64,000 nt of DNA, taken from contig NZ_FNIQ01000005.1 of NCBI RefSeq assembly GCF_900104025.1, forward strand, positions 491,316 through 555,315, written 5' to 3'. The position numbers and the translations under genes are program-made. Origin of the DNA: Geodermatophilus sp. DSM 45219 (GTDB taxonomy: Bacteria; Actinomycetota; Actinomycetes; Mycobacteriales; Geodermatophilaceae). The notes beneath the pieces are model-generated. The model worked only from the letters and a program-made list of their open reading frames with translations, had not been told where the DNA came from and did not search any database. Positions 35,757-44,111 of this stretch are shown here, in pieces. The stretch's first letter is position 1; every line of letters starts with the position of its first letter.

Positions 35757-37436
35757 TCACGCTCCGCCGAGTGCCCCGGTGGCGGCCGACCGCAGCCGGA
35801 TCGCCAGCTCGGCCTCGGCGCGCTGGTCGGTGCCGACGACGACCACCCGCGGCCCACCGGCACGCAGCGCCCTGGGGAGGCCGGCCGGGCCGGGCACCCG
35901 CTCCGCCGGCCAGCCCAGCGCCTCCGCCACGGCCACCAGGTCGCGGCCGTGCGGCGTGCCGAACACCCGCCGGTAGCCGGCCTCGTAGCGGGGCTGTCCG
36001 GGCTCGAGCTGGGCGAAGATCCCGCCGCCGTCGTTGTCCGGGACGACGAGGGTGAGGTCCGGCCGCGGCTCCCCCTCCCCCACCAGCAGACCCTGCAGGT
36101 CGTGCAGGAACGTCAGGTCACCGAGCAGCGCGAACGCCGGGCCGCCGTGCACCCGGGCCGCGCCGACCGCGGTGGAGACCGTGCCGTCGATGCCGGCCAC
36201 GCCGCGGTTGGCCAGCACCGTGAGCCCCGCGCGGGGGACGGCGAGCCGGTCGACGTCGCGCACCGGGGTGGAGGAGCCGAGCACCAGCAGCGCGCCGTCG
36301 GGCAGGGCGGCCACCAGGTCGCGGGCGAGCGACCCGGCGGTCAGCCCCGGCACCGCGTCGAGCAGGCCGTCCACCGCCGTCCCCACCCGGCCGGCGGCGG
36401 TGCACCACGCCTCGCGCCAGGACGGGTCGGCCGGCGTCCCGGGGGCCGGCAACGCGCCCACCCGGGTCGTCGAGCGGCCGGCGTCGGGCCAGCGCGGGGC
36501 GGCCGACACCGTCTCCACCCGCACGGCGGGGTCGGCCAGCAGTGCCGACACCGGCCGGGACAGCGTCGGCCGGCCGACGACGAGCACCCGGTCGGGCCGG
36601 TGCGCGGCGAGCCAGCCCGGGACCCCGAGGAGCAGCGCGCCGCCGCGCACGGACGCCGCCCACGCGCCGCTGGACGGCTCGGCGACGACCGGCCAGCCCT
36701 GTGCCCGCGCCAGCTCGGCCGCCTCCCGGCCCAGCGACGGCGGCGCGTCCCCCACGACGACGAGGGTGCGTGCCGGGCCGGGGTCGGCAGGCCGCGGCGG
36801 CGCCACGGCGGAGCCGTCGGTCCACGGGGCACCGTCCGGCCGGCCCGACCACGGGCCGACGGTCCGCACGTCGGCGTCCTCGGGCAGCAGCGGCTCGCGG
36901 AACGGCAGGTTCAGGTGCACCGGCCCCGGGTCGCTGGAGAGCACGCCGCGCGCGGTCAGCAGCGCCTTGGCCACCAGCGAGCGCCAGTACCGGTTCTGCG
37001 CCTCCTCGCGGCCGGCCTCGGGGACCCCGGCGTCGACCGCCGCCCGCACCGCCACGCCGTAGAGCCCGGGCTGGACGATCGTCTGGTTGGCGCCGGTGTC
37101 GCGCAGCTCGGGCGGCCGGTCGGCGGTCAGCGCCAGCAGCGGCACACCGGCGGCGTCGGCCTCGAGCACGGCGGCGTGCAGGTGTGCGGTCGCCGTCCCC
37201 GAGGTGGTCAGGACCGGCACCGGCCGCCCGGACGCCTTGGCCAGCCCGAGCGCGAGGAAGGCCGCCGTCCGCTCGTCGATGCGCACGTGCAGGGTCAGCC
37301 GGCCGGCCCGCTCGGCGTCGGCCAGCGCCAGCGCGACCGGCGCGGAGCGCGAGCCGGGGGCCACGACGGCGTCGGTGACCCCGCCGCGGACCAGCTCGTC
37401 GACGAGCACCCGGGCGAGGGCGGTGGAGGGGTTCAC
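35757..37436 (-). CDS. menD: 2-succinyl-5-enolpyruvyl-6-hydroxy-3-cyclohexene-1-carboxylate synthase
   Basis: A 559-residue ThDP enzyme. The N-terminal PYR domain has APGSRSAPVALAL and DERTAAFLALGLAKASGRPV, with the catalytic Glu in RIDE. The C-terminal PP domain has LLGDLTFLHDLQGLL and NDGGGIF that bind ThDP-Mg. It adds the succinyl semialdehyde unit from 2-oxoglutarate to isochorismate. GTG 37436 overlaps the menC stop by GTGA, so the two are one operon. Confidence 0.95.
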   Translation of the reverse strand: MNPSTALARVLVDELVRGGVTDAVVAPGSRSAPVALALADAERAGRLTLHVRIDERTAAFLALGLAKASGRPVPVLTTSGTATAHLHAAVLEADAAGVPLLALTADRPPELRDTGANQTIVQPGLYGVAVRAAVDAGVPEAGREEAQNRYWRSLVAKALLTARGVLSSDPGPVHLNLPFREPLLPEDADVRTVGPWSGRPDGAPWTDGSAVAPPRPADPGPARTLVVVGDAPPSLGREAAELARAQGWPVVAEPSSGAWAASVRGGALLLGVPGWLAAHRPDRVLVVGRPTLSRPVSALLADPAVRVETVSAAPRWPDAGRSTTRVGALPAPGTPADPSWREAWCTAAGRVGTAVDGLLDAVPGLTAGSLARDLVAALPDGALLVLGSSTPVRDVDRLAVPRAGLTVLANRGVAGIDGTVSTAVGAARVHGGPAFALLGDLTFLHDLQGLLVGEGEPRPDLTLVVPDNDGGGIFAQLEPGQPRYEAGYRRVFGTPHGRDLVAVAEALGWPAERVPGPAGLPRALRAGGPRVVVVGTDQRAEAELAIRLRSAATGALGGA

Positions 37437-38368
37437 CCGCGCACCGCGTCCAGCCGGGCCCGCCAGCGGGCCTCGGTCTCGGGGTCGGCGGCGACGTCGG
37501 CCAGCCGGTCGGGCGTCACGGTCCGCACCGGCAGCGCGCCGTCCACGGGCAGCAGCGGGGCGCTGGTGACGTCGCCGTCGAGCAGCGCCACCGTGGCCAG
37601 CCCGCAGGCGAACGGCAGCTCCGGCAGCGCGGCGGCCAGCGCCACCCCGGCGGCGATGCCGACCGACGACTCCAGCGCCGAGGACACGACGCACGGCAGG
37701 CCGTGCGCGTCGGCCACCCGCAGTGCGGCGCGGACCCCGCCGAGCGGCTGCACCTTGAGGACGACGACGTCGCACGCCTCGCGCAGGTCCACCCGCAGCG
37801 GGTCGGCCGCGCGCCGGACCACCTCGTCGGCGGCGATGCGGACGTCGACCCGCCGGCGCAGCGCGGCCAGCTCCTCGAGCGAGGTGACCGGCTGCTCGAC
37901 GTACTCCAGGCCCACCCGGTCCAGCTCGCGGATGCGGGCGGCCGCGGTGTCGACGTCCCAGGCGGCGTTCGCGTCGACCCGGATCGCGCCGTCCGGGCCC
38001 AGCGCGTCGCGCACCGCCTCGACCCGGGCGACGTCGTCCGCCGTGGTCTGCCCGGGCTCGGCGACCTTGACCTTCGCGGTGCGGCAGCCCGAGGCGGTGA
38101 CGATCGCGTGGGCGCGGTCGGGTCCGACCGCCGGCACGGTGACGTTGACCGGCACGGTCTCCCGGATCGGCGCCGGCCACCGCTCGCAGGCGGCCTCGAC
38201 CGCTGAGGCCCACCAGCGGCGGCTCTCGGCGACGTCGTAGTCCCAGAACGGGGAGAACTCACCCCAGCCGGCGGGGCCCCGCACCAGCACGCCGTCCCGG
38301 ACGTCGATGCCGCGGAACCGGGTCCGCATCGGCACCGACCAGACCCGCGCCCCGTCGGTGTCGATCAC
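37433..38368 (-). CDS. menC: o-succinylbenzoate synthase
   Basis: A 311-residue enolase-superfamily enzyme. TAKVKVAE carries the catalytic Lys pair, RVDANAAWD the first metal ligand, YVEQPV the second, IAADEVVRR the third, and VLKVQPLGG the opposing Lys. It dehydrates SHCHC to o-succinylbenzoate. GTG 38368 lies 7 nt after a TACGCT -10, so it is probably leaderless; the longer frame to 38446 crosses a repeat and is not used. Confidence 0.93.
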   Translation of the reverse strand: MIDTDGARVWSVPMRTRFRGIDVRDGVLVRGPAGWGEFSPFWDYDVAESRRWWASAVEAACERWPAPIRETVPVNVTVPAVGPDRAHAIVTASGCRTAKVKVAEPGQTTADDVARVEAVRDALGPDGAIRVDANAAWDVDTAAARIRELDRVGLEYVEQPVTSLEELAALRRRVDVRIAADEVVRRAADPLRVDLREACDVVVLKVQPLGGVRAALRVADAHGLPCVVSSALESSVGIAAGVALAAALPELPFACGLATVALLDGDVTSAPLLPVDGALPVRTVTPDRLADVAADPETEARWRARLDAVRG

Positions 38369-38478
38369 GCCAGCAAGCGTAGTTCGGCCCTCCTGCAGGG
38401 GCCCGCCGCGAGCTTGCGAGTGGCGGGTGGCAAGGGGGTCCTTCAAGGGGGGCAGGAGGGTCCCTACTCTCGGACCTC
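38369..38478. promoter_or_regulatory. Divergent menC/menE region with leaderless promoters and a repeat
   Basis: TACGCT (minus strand, 38381-38376) is 7 nt before the menC GTG and TACTCT (plus strand, 38465-38470) is 8 nt before the menE GTG. Between them, 38393-38427 is a 35-bp repeat (CTGCAGGGGCCCGCCGCG...) that matches 41621-41655 at 32 of 35 positions. The repeat sits in the upstream region of both genes. Confidence 0.7.
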
Positions 38479-39609
38479 GTGCCCCGGCACCTCACCGCCG
38501 TGCCCGCGCCGGCCGACCCCCTCGCGCTCCTGCCGCAGCTGCGTGCCGCCCTCGACGGCACGGCGCCGCTCGCCGTCCTGCCCGCCGGGCCCCCGGCCGC
38601 GGTCGAGGCCGCCCGGGCGGTGCTGGCACCTGCGGAGCCCCTGGAGGAGGGCGCGGACCTCGTCGTCGTCACCTCCGGGTCGACCGGCGGGGGCCGCGGG
38701 GTGCTGCTGCCGGCGTCCGCGGTGCGCGCCTCGGGCGAGGCCACGCTGCGCCGGGTCGGCGGCCCGGGGGCCTGGCTGCTGGCGCTGCCGGTGTCCGCCG
38801 TCGCCGGGCTGCAGGTGCTCTGCCGGTCGGTCCTGGGCGGCACCGACCCGACCGTCCTGGCCCCCGGCGAGCCGCTGGCCGCCGCCGTCGCCCGGATGCC
38901 GGCGGGACGCCGGTACACCGCGCTCGTCCCGACCCAGCTGCGCCGGTACCTCGACGCCGAGCCCGCCGCGCTGCGCGCCTTCGACGCCGTGCTGGTCGGT
39001 GGGGCGGCCACGGACGCAGGCCTGCTGGCCCGCGCCCGGGAGGAGGGGGTCGCCGTCGTCACCACCTACGGCATGACCGAGACGGCGGGCGGCTGCGTGT
39101 ACGACGGCGAGCCGCTGGACGGCGTCCGGGTGCGGGTGGCGGAAGGCGTCGAGCTGGCCGGGCCGGCGCTGGCCCTGGGCTACCGGCTCGATCCCGAAGG
39201 CACGGCAGCCGCGTTCGCCGGCGGCTGGTTCCGCACCCGCGACGCGGGCTCCCTGGACGACGCCGGCCGGCTCACCGTGCACGGCCGGCTGGACGACGTC
39301 GTGGTCACCGGCGGGGTCAACGTCGCGCCGCAGGCCGTGGAGAGCGTGCTGCGGCAGCACCCGCACGTCGCCGACGCCGTCGTGTTCGGCCGGCCGGACG
39401 ACGAGTGGGGCCAGCGGGTCGTCGCCGCCGTCGTCCCGGCACCCGGCGCGGAGCCCGACCTCGCCGGCCTGCGACCGTGGGTGGCCGAGCGGCTGGGCGC
39501 TCCCGCCGCGCCGCGCGAGCTGCACCGCATCGCCGCCGTCCCGACCCTGCACACCGGCAAGCCCGACCGGCGCGGCGTCGCCGCGGCCCTGCTCGACGAG
39601 AGGTCCTGA
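38479..39609 (+). CDS. menE: o-succinylbenzoate-CoA ligase
   Basis: A 376-residue AMP-forming ligase, the short form usual in actinobacteria. The P-loop-like VVTSGSTGGGRGVLL, TTYGMTETAGGCVY and GWFRTRDAGSLDDAGRLTVHGRLDDVVVTGG motifs are present, and the C-terminal Lys in LHTGKPDRRG closes the domain. It activates o-succinylbenzoate with CoA. The start GTG is leaderless. menA follows after 2 nt. Confidence 0.93.
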   Translation: MPRHLTAVPAPADPLALLPQLRAALDGTAPLAVLPAGPPAAVEAARAVLAPAEPLEEGADLVVVTSGSTGGGRGVLLPASAVRASGEATLRRVGGPGAWLLALPVSAVAGLQVLCRSVLGGTDPTVLAPGEPLAAAVARMPAGRRYTALVPTQLRRYLDAEPAALRAFDAVLVGGAATDAGLLARAREEGVAVVTTYGMTETAGGCVYDGEPLDGVRVRVAEGVELAGPALALGYRLDPEGTAAAFAGGWFRTRDAGSLDDAGRLTVHGRLDDVVVTGGVNVAPQAVESVLRQHPHVADAVVFGRPDDEWGQRVVAAVVPAPGAEPDLAGLRPWVAERLGAPAAPRELHRIAAVPTLHTGKPDRRGVAAALLDERS

Positions 39610-39611
39610 CC

Positions 39612-40484
39612 GTGGCCACCCCCGCCCAGTGGCTGGCCGGCGCCCGCCCCCGCACGCTGCCGGCCGCCCTCGCCCCGGTGCTCGTGGGCACCGGCACGGC
39701 CGCGGCCCTCGACGGCTTCCGGCCGCTGACCGCGCTGCTGGCCCTGCTGGTCGCCCTCGCGCTGCAGGTGGCGGTGAACTACGCCAACGACTACTCCGAC
39801 GGGAAGCGCGGCACCGACGCCGTCCGGGTGGGTCCGATGCGGCTGGTCGGCTCGGGCGCGGCGACCCCGCGGCAGGTGCTGGGCGCGGCGCTGGCCTCGT
39901 TCGCGGTCGCGGCGGTGGCCGGGCTGGCGCTCGCGGCGCTGACGAGCTGGTGGCTGGTCGCGGTGGGCGCGGCCTGCATCGCCGCCGCGTGGACCTACAC
40001 CGGCGGCCCGCTCCCCTACGGCTACCGGGCGCTGGGCGAGGTGTTCGTCTTCGTCTTCTTCGGCCTGGTCGCCGTCGTGGGGACGACGTTCGTGCAGACC
40101 GGCCGGGTCGACGGCCTGGCCGTCGCCGCGTCGGTGCCGATCGGGCTGCTGTCGGTGGCGCTGCTGGTGGTCAACAACCTGCGCGACATCGAGGGGGACG
40201 CCGCGGTCGGCAAGCGGACGCTCGCGGTGCTGCTCGGGGACCGCGGCACCCGGATCGCGTTCGCGGCGCTGCCCGCGGTCGCCTTCGGGGTGATCGCCGG
40301 GATCGGCGCCGTCCGGCCGTGGGCGACGATCGCGGTCGTCGCCGCCCCGCTGGCGCTGGCCCCGGTCCGCACCGTGCTCTCCGGGGGGCGCGGGCCGGCG
40401 CTGATCGGCGCGCTGCAGCAGACCGGGTTGCTCACCCTGGTCACCGGCGTCCTGCTCGGCGCCGGCCTCGCCCTCAGCGGCTGA
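39612..40484 (+). CDS. menA: 1,4-dihydroxy-2-naphthoate polyprenyltransferase
   Basis: A 290-residue UbiA-superfamily membrane enzyme with nine predicted helices. NYANDYSDGKRGTD is the first Asp-rich prenyl-diphosphate motif, and VNNLRDIEGDAAVGKRT the second. It attaches the polyprenyl chain made by the synthase at 14301-15359. GTG 39612 is two bases after menE with GAGAGG as the ribosome site. Confidence 0.95.
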   Translation: MATPAQWLAGARPRTLPAALAPVLVGTGTAAALDGFRPLTALLALLVALALQVAVNYANDYSDGKRGTDAVRVGPMRLVGSGAATPRQVLGAALASFAVAAVAGLALAALTSWWLVAVGAACIAAAWTYTGGPLPYGYRALGEVFVFVFFGLVAVVGTTFVQTGRVDGLAVAASVPIGLLSVALLVVNNLRDIEGDAAVGKRTLAVLLGDRGTRIAFAALPAVAFGVIAGIGAVRPWATIAVVAAPLALAPVRTVLSGGRGPALIGALQQTGLLTLVTGVLLGAGLALSG

Positions 40485-40486
40485 AG

Positions 40487-40514
40487 GACTGCCTTTCGCG
40501 CGCGAAAGGCAGTC
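40487..40514. terminator. Bidirectional terminator between menA and the DUF4229 gene
   Basis: A perfect 28-bp palindrome, arm GACTGCCTTTCGCG, with no spacer, so the loop forms from the central bases. It starts 2 bp after the menA stop and ends 2 bp before the convergent DUF4229 stop. Confidence 0.85.
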
Positions 40515-40516
40515 GA

Positions 40517-40834
40517 TCAGCCGCCGTCGCCGGCCAGGCGAGCGTCGCGCTCGGCCCGGGCCCGCTGGCGGGCGACGCTGCGCGCGGCCAGGCCCTCGGT
40601 CAGCCGCTCGCGCGAGGGACGCAGCAGCAGGTACGAGACCGGCATCGACAGCAGCAGGCCGAACAGCGCGCCGGACCAGAGGTCCAGGCCGAGGAACCAC
40701 AGCAGCAGCACCAGGGCGGCGGCGATCCCGAGGCGGCCCACGGTGTAGATCAGCAGCCAGGGTGCGATCCGCGGCGCCGCGGCCGGTCCCCCGGTCGGCG
40801 CGCCCGGCACTGCCGGCTCAGCCCTCTCCGCCAT
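40517..40834 (-). CDS. DUF4229 domain-containing membrane protein
   Basis: A 105-residue protein with two hydrophobic segments at about residues 27-45 and 48-66 followed by SYLLLRPSRERLTEGLAARSVAR, the DUF4229 ending. The function of the family is unknown. It is commonly found beside menA and an Lrp-type gene in actinobacteria. ATG 40834 has GGAGGG upstream and overlaps the Lrp gene by 17 nt. Confidence 0.85.
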   Translation of the reverse strand: MAERAEPAVPGAPTGGPAAAPRIAPWLLIYTVGRLGIAAALVLLLWFLGLDLWSGALFGLLLSMPVSYLLLRPSRERLTEGLAARSVARQRARAERDARLAGDGG

Positions 40835-41264
40835 GACGGCCCTCCCACTTGGTGCTCAACACGACTGTCGTCCGGGTGCGGGCGACACCTCTGATCCGGT
40901 TCAACGCGCTGATGGCGGTCTCCAGTGCCGGGATGTCGGTCACCCGGACCTTCAGCAGGTAGCCCTCGCTGCCCGCCACGCGCCAGCAGTCCTCGACCTC
41001 GGGCATCGCGGCCAGCGCCTCCTCGATGCCGGTCTCGTCGACCGAGTCGCTCTCGATCACGCCCACCAGCGCGGTGACGCCCAGCCCCACCGCGGCCGGG
41101 TCGACGACCGCCCGGTACCCGGTGATGACCCCGGCCGCCTCCAGCTTGCCGACCCGCTCGTGCACGGCGGGCGAGGAGAGCCCGACGCGGCGGGCGAGCT
41201 CCGCGTAGCTGGCCCGGCCGTTCGCGCGCAGCAGGTCGATCAGCTGCCGGTCGACGGCGTCGAT
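40818..41264 (-). CDS. Lrp/AsnC-family regulator; best start codon is AUC
   Basis: A 148-residue regulator. N-terminal HTH: DAVDRQLIDLLRANGRASYA and LARRVGLSSPAVHERVGKLE. C-terminal RAM domain: YRAVVDPAAVGLGVTALVGV through VLSTKWEG. No ATG, GTG or TTG lies in frame before the HTH. The reading frame is open past 41300, but the only position with a good ribosome site is AUC 41264, 8 nt after GGAGGG (41278-41273). A GTG at 41165 would remove the whole HTH. A GATACT -10 (41312-41307) fits a short leader. It may control neighbouring amino-acid or men genes; no ligand can be inferred. Confidence 0.8.
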   Translation of the reverse strand: MDAVDRQLIDLLRANGRASYAELARRVGLSSPAVHERVGKLEAAGVITGYRAVVDPAAVGLGVTALVGVIESDSVDETGIEEALAAMPEVEDCWRVAGSEGYLLKVRVTDIPALETAISALNRIRGVARTRTTVVLSTKWEGRHGGEG

Positions 41265-41369
41265 GGCGTGCTCCCTCCGGCAGATGGCGCGCTGTGTGCG
41301 CGGACGAGTATCGCCCGCGCACGTACTGTGGAGACGAGTCGGGCTCGATCGGCGAGGGGGTGGCCCGCG

Positions 41370-41576
41370 ATGGCCTTCGTAGTGGTGCTGGTGGTGGCGG
41401 TCGCGGTCGTGGTCCTGGTGCTCCGCGCGGCGGAGACCGGTGGTGCCGGCGGGCGGCGCGCCCCGAAGCGGCCCCGGCCGCAGCGTGCGGTGCGCCCGAT
41501 CGCGCCGGACGACGACCCGGAGTTCCTGCGCGAGCTCGAGCGCCGTGCGCGCCGGGACGACGGCTCGCCCGCCTGA
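41370..41576 (+). CDS. Small single-pass membrane protein
   Basis: A 68-residue protein: one N-terminal helix rich in Val (MAFVVVLVVAVAVVVLVLRA), then a basic and an acidic tail ending EFLRELERRARRDDG. GAGGGGG precedes ATG 41370. TACTGT at 41324-41329 is a candidate -10, interleaved with the divergent Lrp promoter. Too short for a family assignment. Function unknown. Confidence 0.6.
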   Translation: MAFVVVLVVAVAVVVLVLRAAETGGAGGRRAPKRPRPQRAVRPIAPDDDPEFLRELERRARRDDGSPA

Positions 41577-41620
41577 CCGGCCTGGACCGTCCGGGCCCTC
41601 GGCACGCTCGGGGTGGCCCC

Positions 41621-41715
41621 CTGCAGGGTCCCGCCGCGGGCTCGCGAGTGGCGGGGGCGGCCCCGTCCCGGGTCCCGCCCTGAGCCTGCGAAGGGTGGGG
41701 AGGACGGGGTCCTCT
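41621..41715 (+). repeat. Composite of two dispersed GC repeats
   Basis: 41621-41655 matches 38393-38427 (32 of 35). 41659-41714 matches the 56-bp repeat at 14215-14270 (read on the other strand) almost perfectly, with ends GGCCCCGTCC and GGACGGGGTCC that can pair. The two repeat types adjoin here, which suggests that elsewhere only half of a composite element is present. Confidence 0.8.
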
Positions 41716-41716
41716 T

Positions 41717-41983
41717 TCAGGCGGCGCCGAAGAGGCGGCGCCAGCCGCGGTGCGGTCCGGCCCGACCGGCGTCCGGGACGGCCGCGTGGTCCTGGTCCGA
41801 CGTCCCGCCGGGCCAGCCCAGGCCCTCGTGGGTCGTCGACTCCCCCGGCCAGCCCAGGCCGCTCTCGGTGGCGTCGGCGCGCAGCTTCCCGTGCCGTCCG
41901 GTGGGCGCGTCCGCGGGACGCCGGGCGAGCGCGGCGGCGACGACGGGGTGCACCGCGTCGCCCTGCAGAGCCGAGTGCCTACC
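41717..41983 (-). CDS. Hypothetical protein with duplicated GLGWPG motif
   Basis: An 88-residue protein beginning at GTG 41983 (VGRHSALQGDAVHPV) with a strong GGAGGGG site 8 nt upstream. The motif GLGWPG occurs twice, 14 residues apart, in an otherwise Pro/Gly/Asp-rich sequence. The GRHSA opening and VVAAALARRPAD segment give it the look of a small actinobacterial lineage-specific protein, but no family is recognised. The stop abuts the repeat at 41621-41715. Confidence 0.5.
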   Translation of the reverse strand, partial: GRHSALQGDAVHPVVAAALARRPADAPTGRHGKLRADATESGLGWPGESTTHEGLGWPGGTSDQDHAAVPDAGRAGPHRGWRRLFGAA

Positions 41984-42276
41984 CACGGGGAGCTCCCCTC
42001 CGGCGCGACATGGGGGCATGGAAGCACGGCCGCGCCGAGCGTGTCACCGACACGCTGCCGTGCCGGAGAGGCATGTCACCTCGTGTGACGAGCGGGACGC
42101 CCGCTCACCGGACCCCTGACCCCGCGGATGGCCCGGACGCGAGGGCTGCCGCCGGGGGCCGCTCGATCATCCGTGCTCGAGACGCTCGGGATGGCACACC
42201 TGCGGTGCGGCGACGGGCGCGCCGGGTCTCCGTCGAGGACGGACCCGGGGTCGCGCACGGCCCGCAGCGGAGCCGG

Positions 42277-42870
42277 TCAGTACTCCCACTCGGCGTATCG
42301 CGGGTCCCGCTCGGCCATCGTCCTGAACAGCAGCACCATCCGGTCGATGAACCAGGCCTTGGCGCACTGCACGAGGAGGAGCCCCCCGACGACGGACCTC
42401 AGGTCGAACACGACCAGGCCGCGGGCCAGCACGGCCAGCCCGGCGAACTGGAACGCGTAGGTGGTGTTCGGGACGGCGGTCGACCGGAACTGCTCCGGGA
42501 GGTCGACCGCGTTCCGGTCGGCCCAGATGCGCTCGCCGAACACCCCCCTCGACGCCCAGTTCCGGGTCGACCGCGGCGGGGGGAACAGCAGCGGCTCGAC
42601 CACCGTGAAGACCAGCGACGCGGCGAGGGGCAGCAGCGACCGCGGCCCGATCCACCGGCGGCTCCAGATCGACAGGACGATCAGCGGCACGACGGCGAAC
42701 CGGACCCAGACGCTCACCGGGTTGGCGTGCCGCAGCCAGCCGTCGCCTCGCAGGCCGAACAGCGCCGCCAGCCGGGCGTCGGTGGTCAGGGCGCCGGGCG
42801 AGGTGGTCGGGGCTGCTCCGTCCGGGCCCCTCGACGTGGTCGTGCCGCCCTGCCTGCCGATCCCGGCCAT
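42277..42870 (-). CDS. DUF6653 family membrane protein
   Basis: A 197-residue protein from ATG 42870. The family signature is HANPVSVWVRFAVVPLIVLSIWSRRWIG, followed by FPPPRSTRNWASRGVFGERIW. Two N-terminal and two C-terminal hydrophobic stretches are seen. The N-terminal 45 residues are Gly/Thr/Ser-rich. A GTG start at 42939 would add 23 low-complexity residues. Function unknown. No operon partner. Confidence 0.7.
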   Translation of the reverse strand: MAGIGRQGGTTTSRGPDGAAPTTSPGALTTDARLAALFGLRGDGWLRHANPVSVWVRFAVVPLIVLSIWSRRWIGPRSLLPLAASLVFTVVEPLLFPPPRSTRNWASRGVFGERIWADRNAVDLPEQFRSTAVPNTTYAFQFAGLAVLARGLVVFDLRSVVGGLLLVQCAKAWFIDRMVLLFRTMAERDPRYAEWEY

Positions 42871-43163
42871 GGCGCCGCCTGCCTCCCGCTCGACAACCGG
42901 ATTCCGCGGGGTCCCTCGTCGGAGGACTCGCTCGGGCACACCGGCGGGGTACCGCGCGGTGAGGAGGATCCGCCGCTACGGCCGGGCGGGGAACCGCCGG
43001 TGACGTGCCCGGGACGCGTGACGTGCGCCGGTGACACTCCGCTCGGAGGGCGGTGCACCCCGGTCACCGGACAGCGACCCGGTGCGGCCCGGCCGACTGC
43101 GTCCCGGCCCCAGGCACGGTGGGCACGCCGCCCGGCCCCGTCCCAGGACCGTACGGTGCTGCC

Positions 43164-44111
43164 TCAGTCCAGCCCGCCGTAGCTGTGCAGGCCGGTCGAC
43201 ACCATGTTCACGTACAGCAGGTTGAACACCATCACGGCCAGGCCGATGACGTTGACCCACGCCGCGGGGCGCCCGCGCCAGCCCGCCGTCGTCCGGGCGT
43301 GCAGGTAGCCGGCGTAGACCACCCAGGCGATGAACGCCCAGGTCTCCTTGGGGTCCCAGCCCCAGTAGCGGCCCCAGGCGCTCTCCGCCCAGATCGCCCC
43401 GGCGATGACGGCGAAGGTCCAGATCGGGAAGCCGAAGACGGCGGTGCGGTGGGCGACCCGGTCCAGCGTCACCGCGCCGGGCAGCCGGGACAGGAACGAG
43501 CCGTCGGCGTCCGCGCCGCGGGCGTCGGAGCGCAGCTTGAGCAGGTACAGCACGCTGGCGATGCCGCTGACGAAGAAGATGCCGAAGCCGAGGATCGCCG
43601 TGGAGACGTGCACCGCCAGCCAGCTCGAGCGCAGCGCGGCGACCAGCGGGCCGGTCTCGGTGTAGAGGAACAGCCCGATCGCCACCAGCGAGATGACCAC
43701 CGGGGCGAGCACGAAGGCACCGATGTCGCGGACGGCCGGGATGCGCACGGCCAGGACGAGGTAGACCACCACGCCGACGAGGACGACGGCCGTGGCGAAC
43801 TCGTACATGTTGCCCCAGGGCAGCCGGTCGGCGGCCATCCCGCGGGTGACCAGCACGCCGGTGTGCACCGCGGCGCCGAGGACGGTGACCGCCAGCCCGG
43901 CCAGGCCGAAGCGGTCGCCGCGCGCCGGCGCGGCGGGTGCTGTGCCGCCCGCACCTCCACCCGCACCGCCCCCGGCAGCGACCAGCTGGCGCGCCGGTCG
44001 CCGGCCGAACGCCAGCTGCGCGGAGAACGCCACCACGGCGACCGAGTACAGGGCGACGGCGATCGAGAACAGCGTGTCCGACAGCTCGGCCAGCGACGGG
44101 TCAACGGTCAC
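43164..44111 (-). CDS. ccsB: Cytochrome c biogenesis protein CcsB (ResC)
   Basis: A 315-residue membrane protein with the WGRYWGWDPKETW haem-handling tryptophan motif and conserved His residues in HVSTAILGFG and HARTTAG. With ResB it delivers haem to apocytochrome c in System II. It contains about eight helices. GTG 44111 overlaps the resB stop by 11 nt. A Gly/Ala-rich loop lies at residues 38-68. Confidence 0.93.
   Translation of the reverse strand: MTVDPSLAELSDTLFSIAVALYSVAVVAFSAQLAFGRRPARQLVAAGGGAGGGAGGTAPAAPARGDRFGLAGLAVTVLGAAVHTGVLVTRGMAADRLPWGNMYEFATAVVLVGVVVYLVLAVRIPAVRDIGAFVLAPVVISLVAIGLFLYTETGPLVAALRSSWLAVHVSTAILGFGIFFVSGIASVLYLLKLRSDARGADADGSFLSRLPGAVTLDRVAHRTAVFGFPIWTFAVIAGAIWAESAWGRYWGWDPKETWAFIAWVVYAGYLHARTTAGWRGRPAAWVNVIGLAVMVFNLLYVNMVSTGLHSYGGLD

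Noticed and set aside
40818..41165. GTG 41165 as the start of the Lrp gene
   Set aside because: The resulting 115-residue protein lacks the HTH, and the upstream in-frame sequence clearly encodes that domain.
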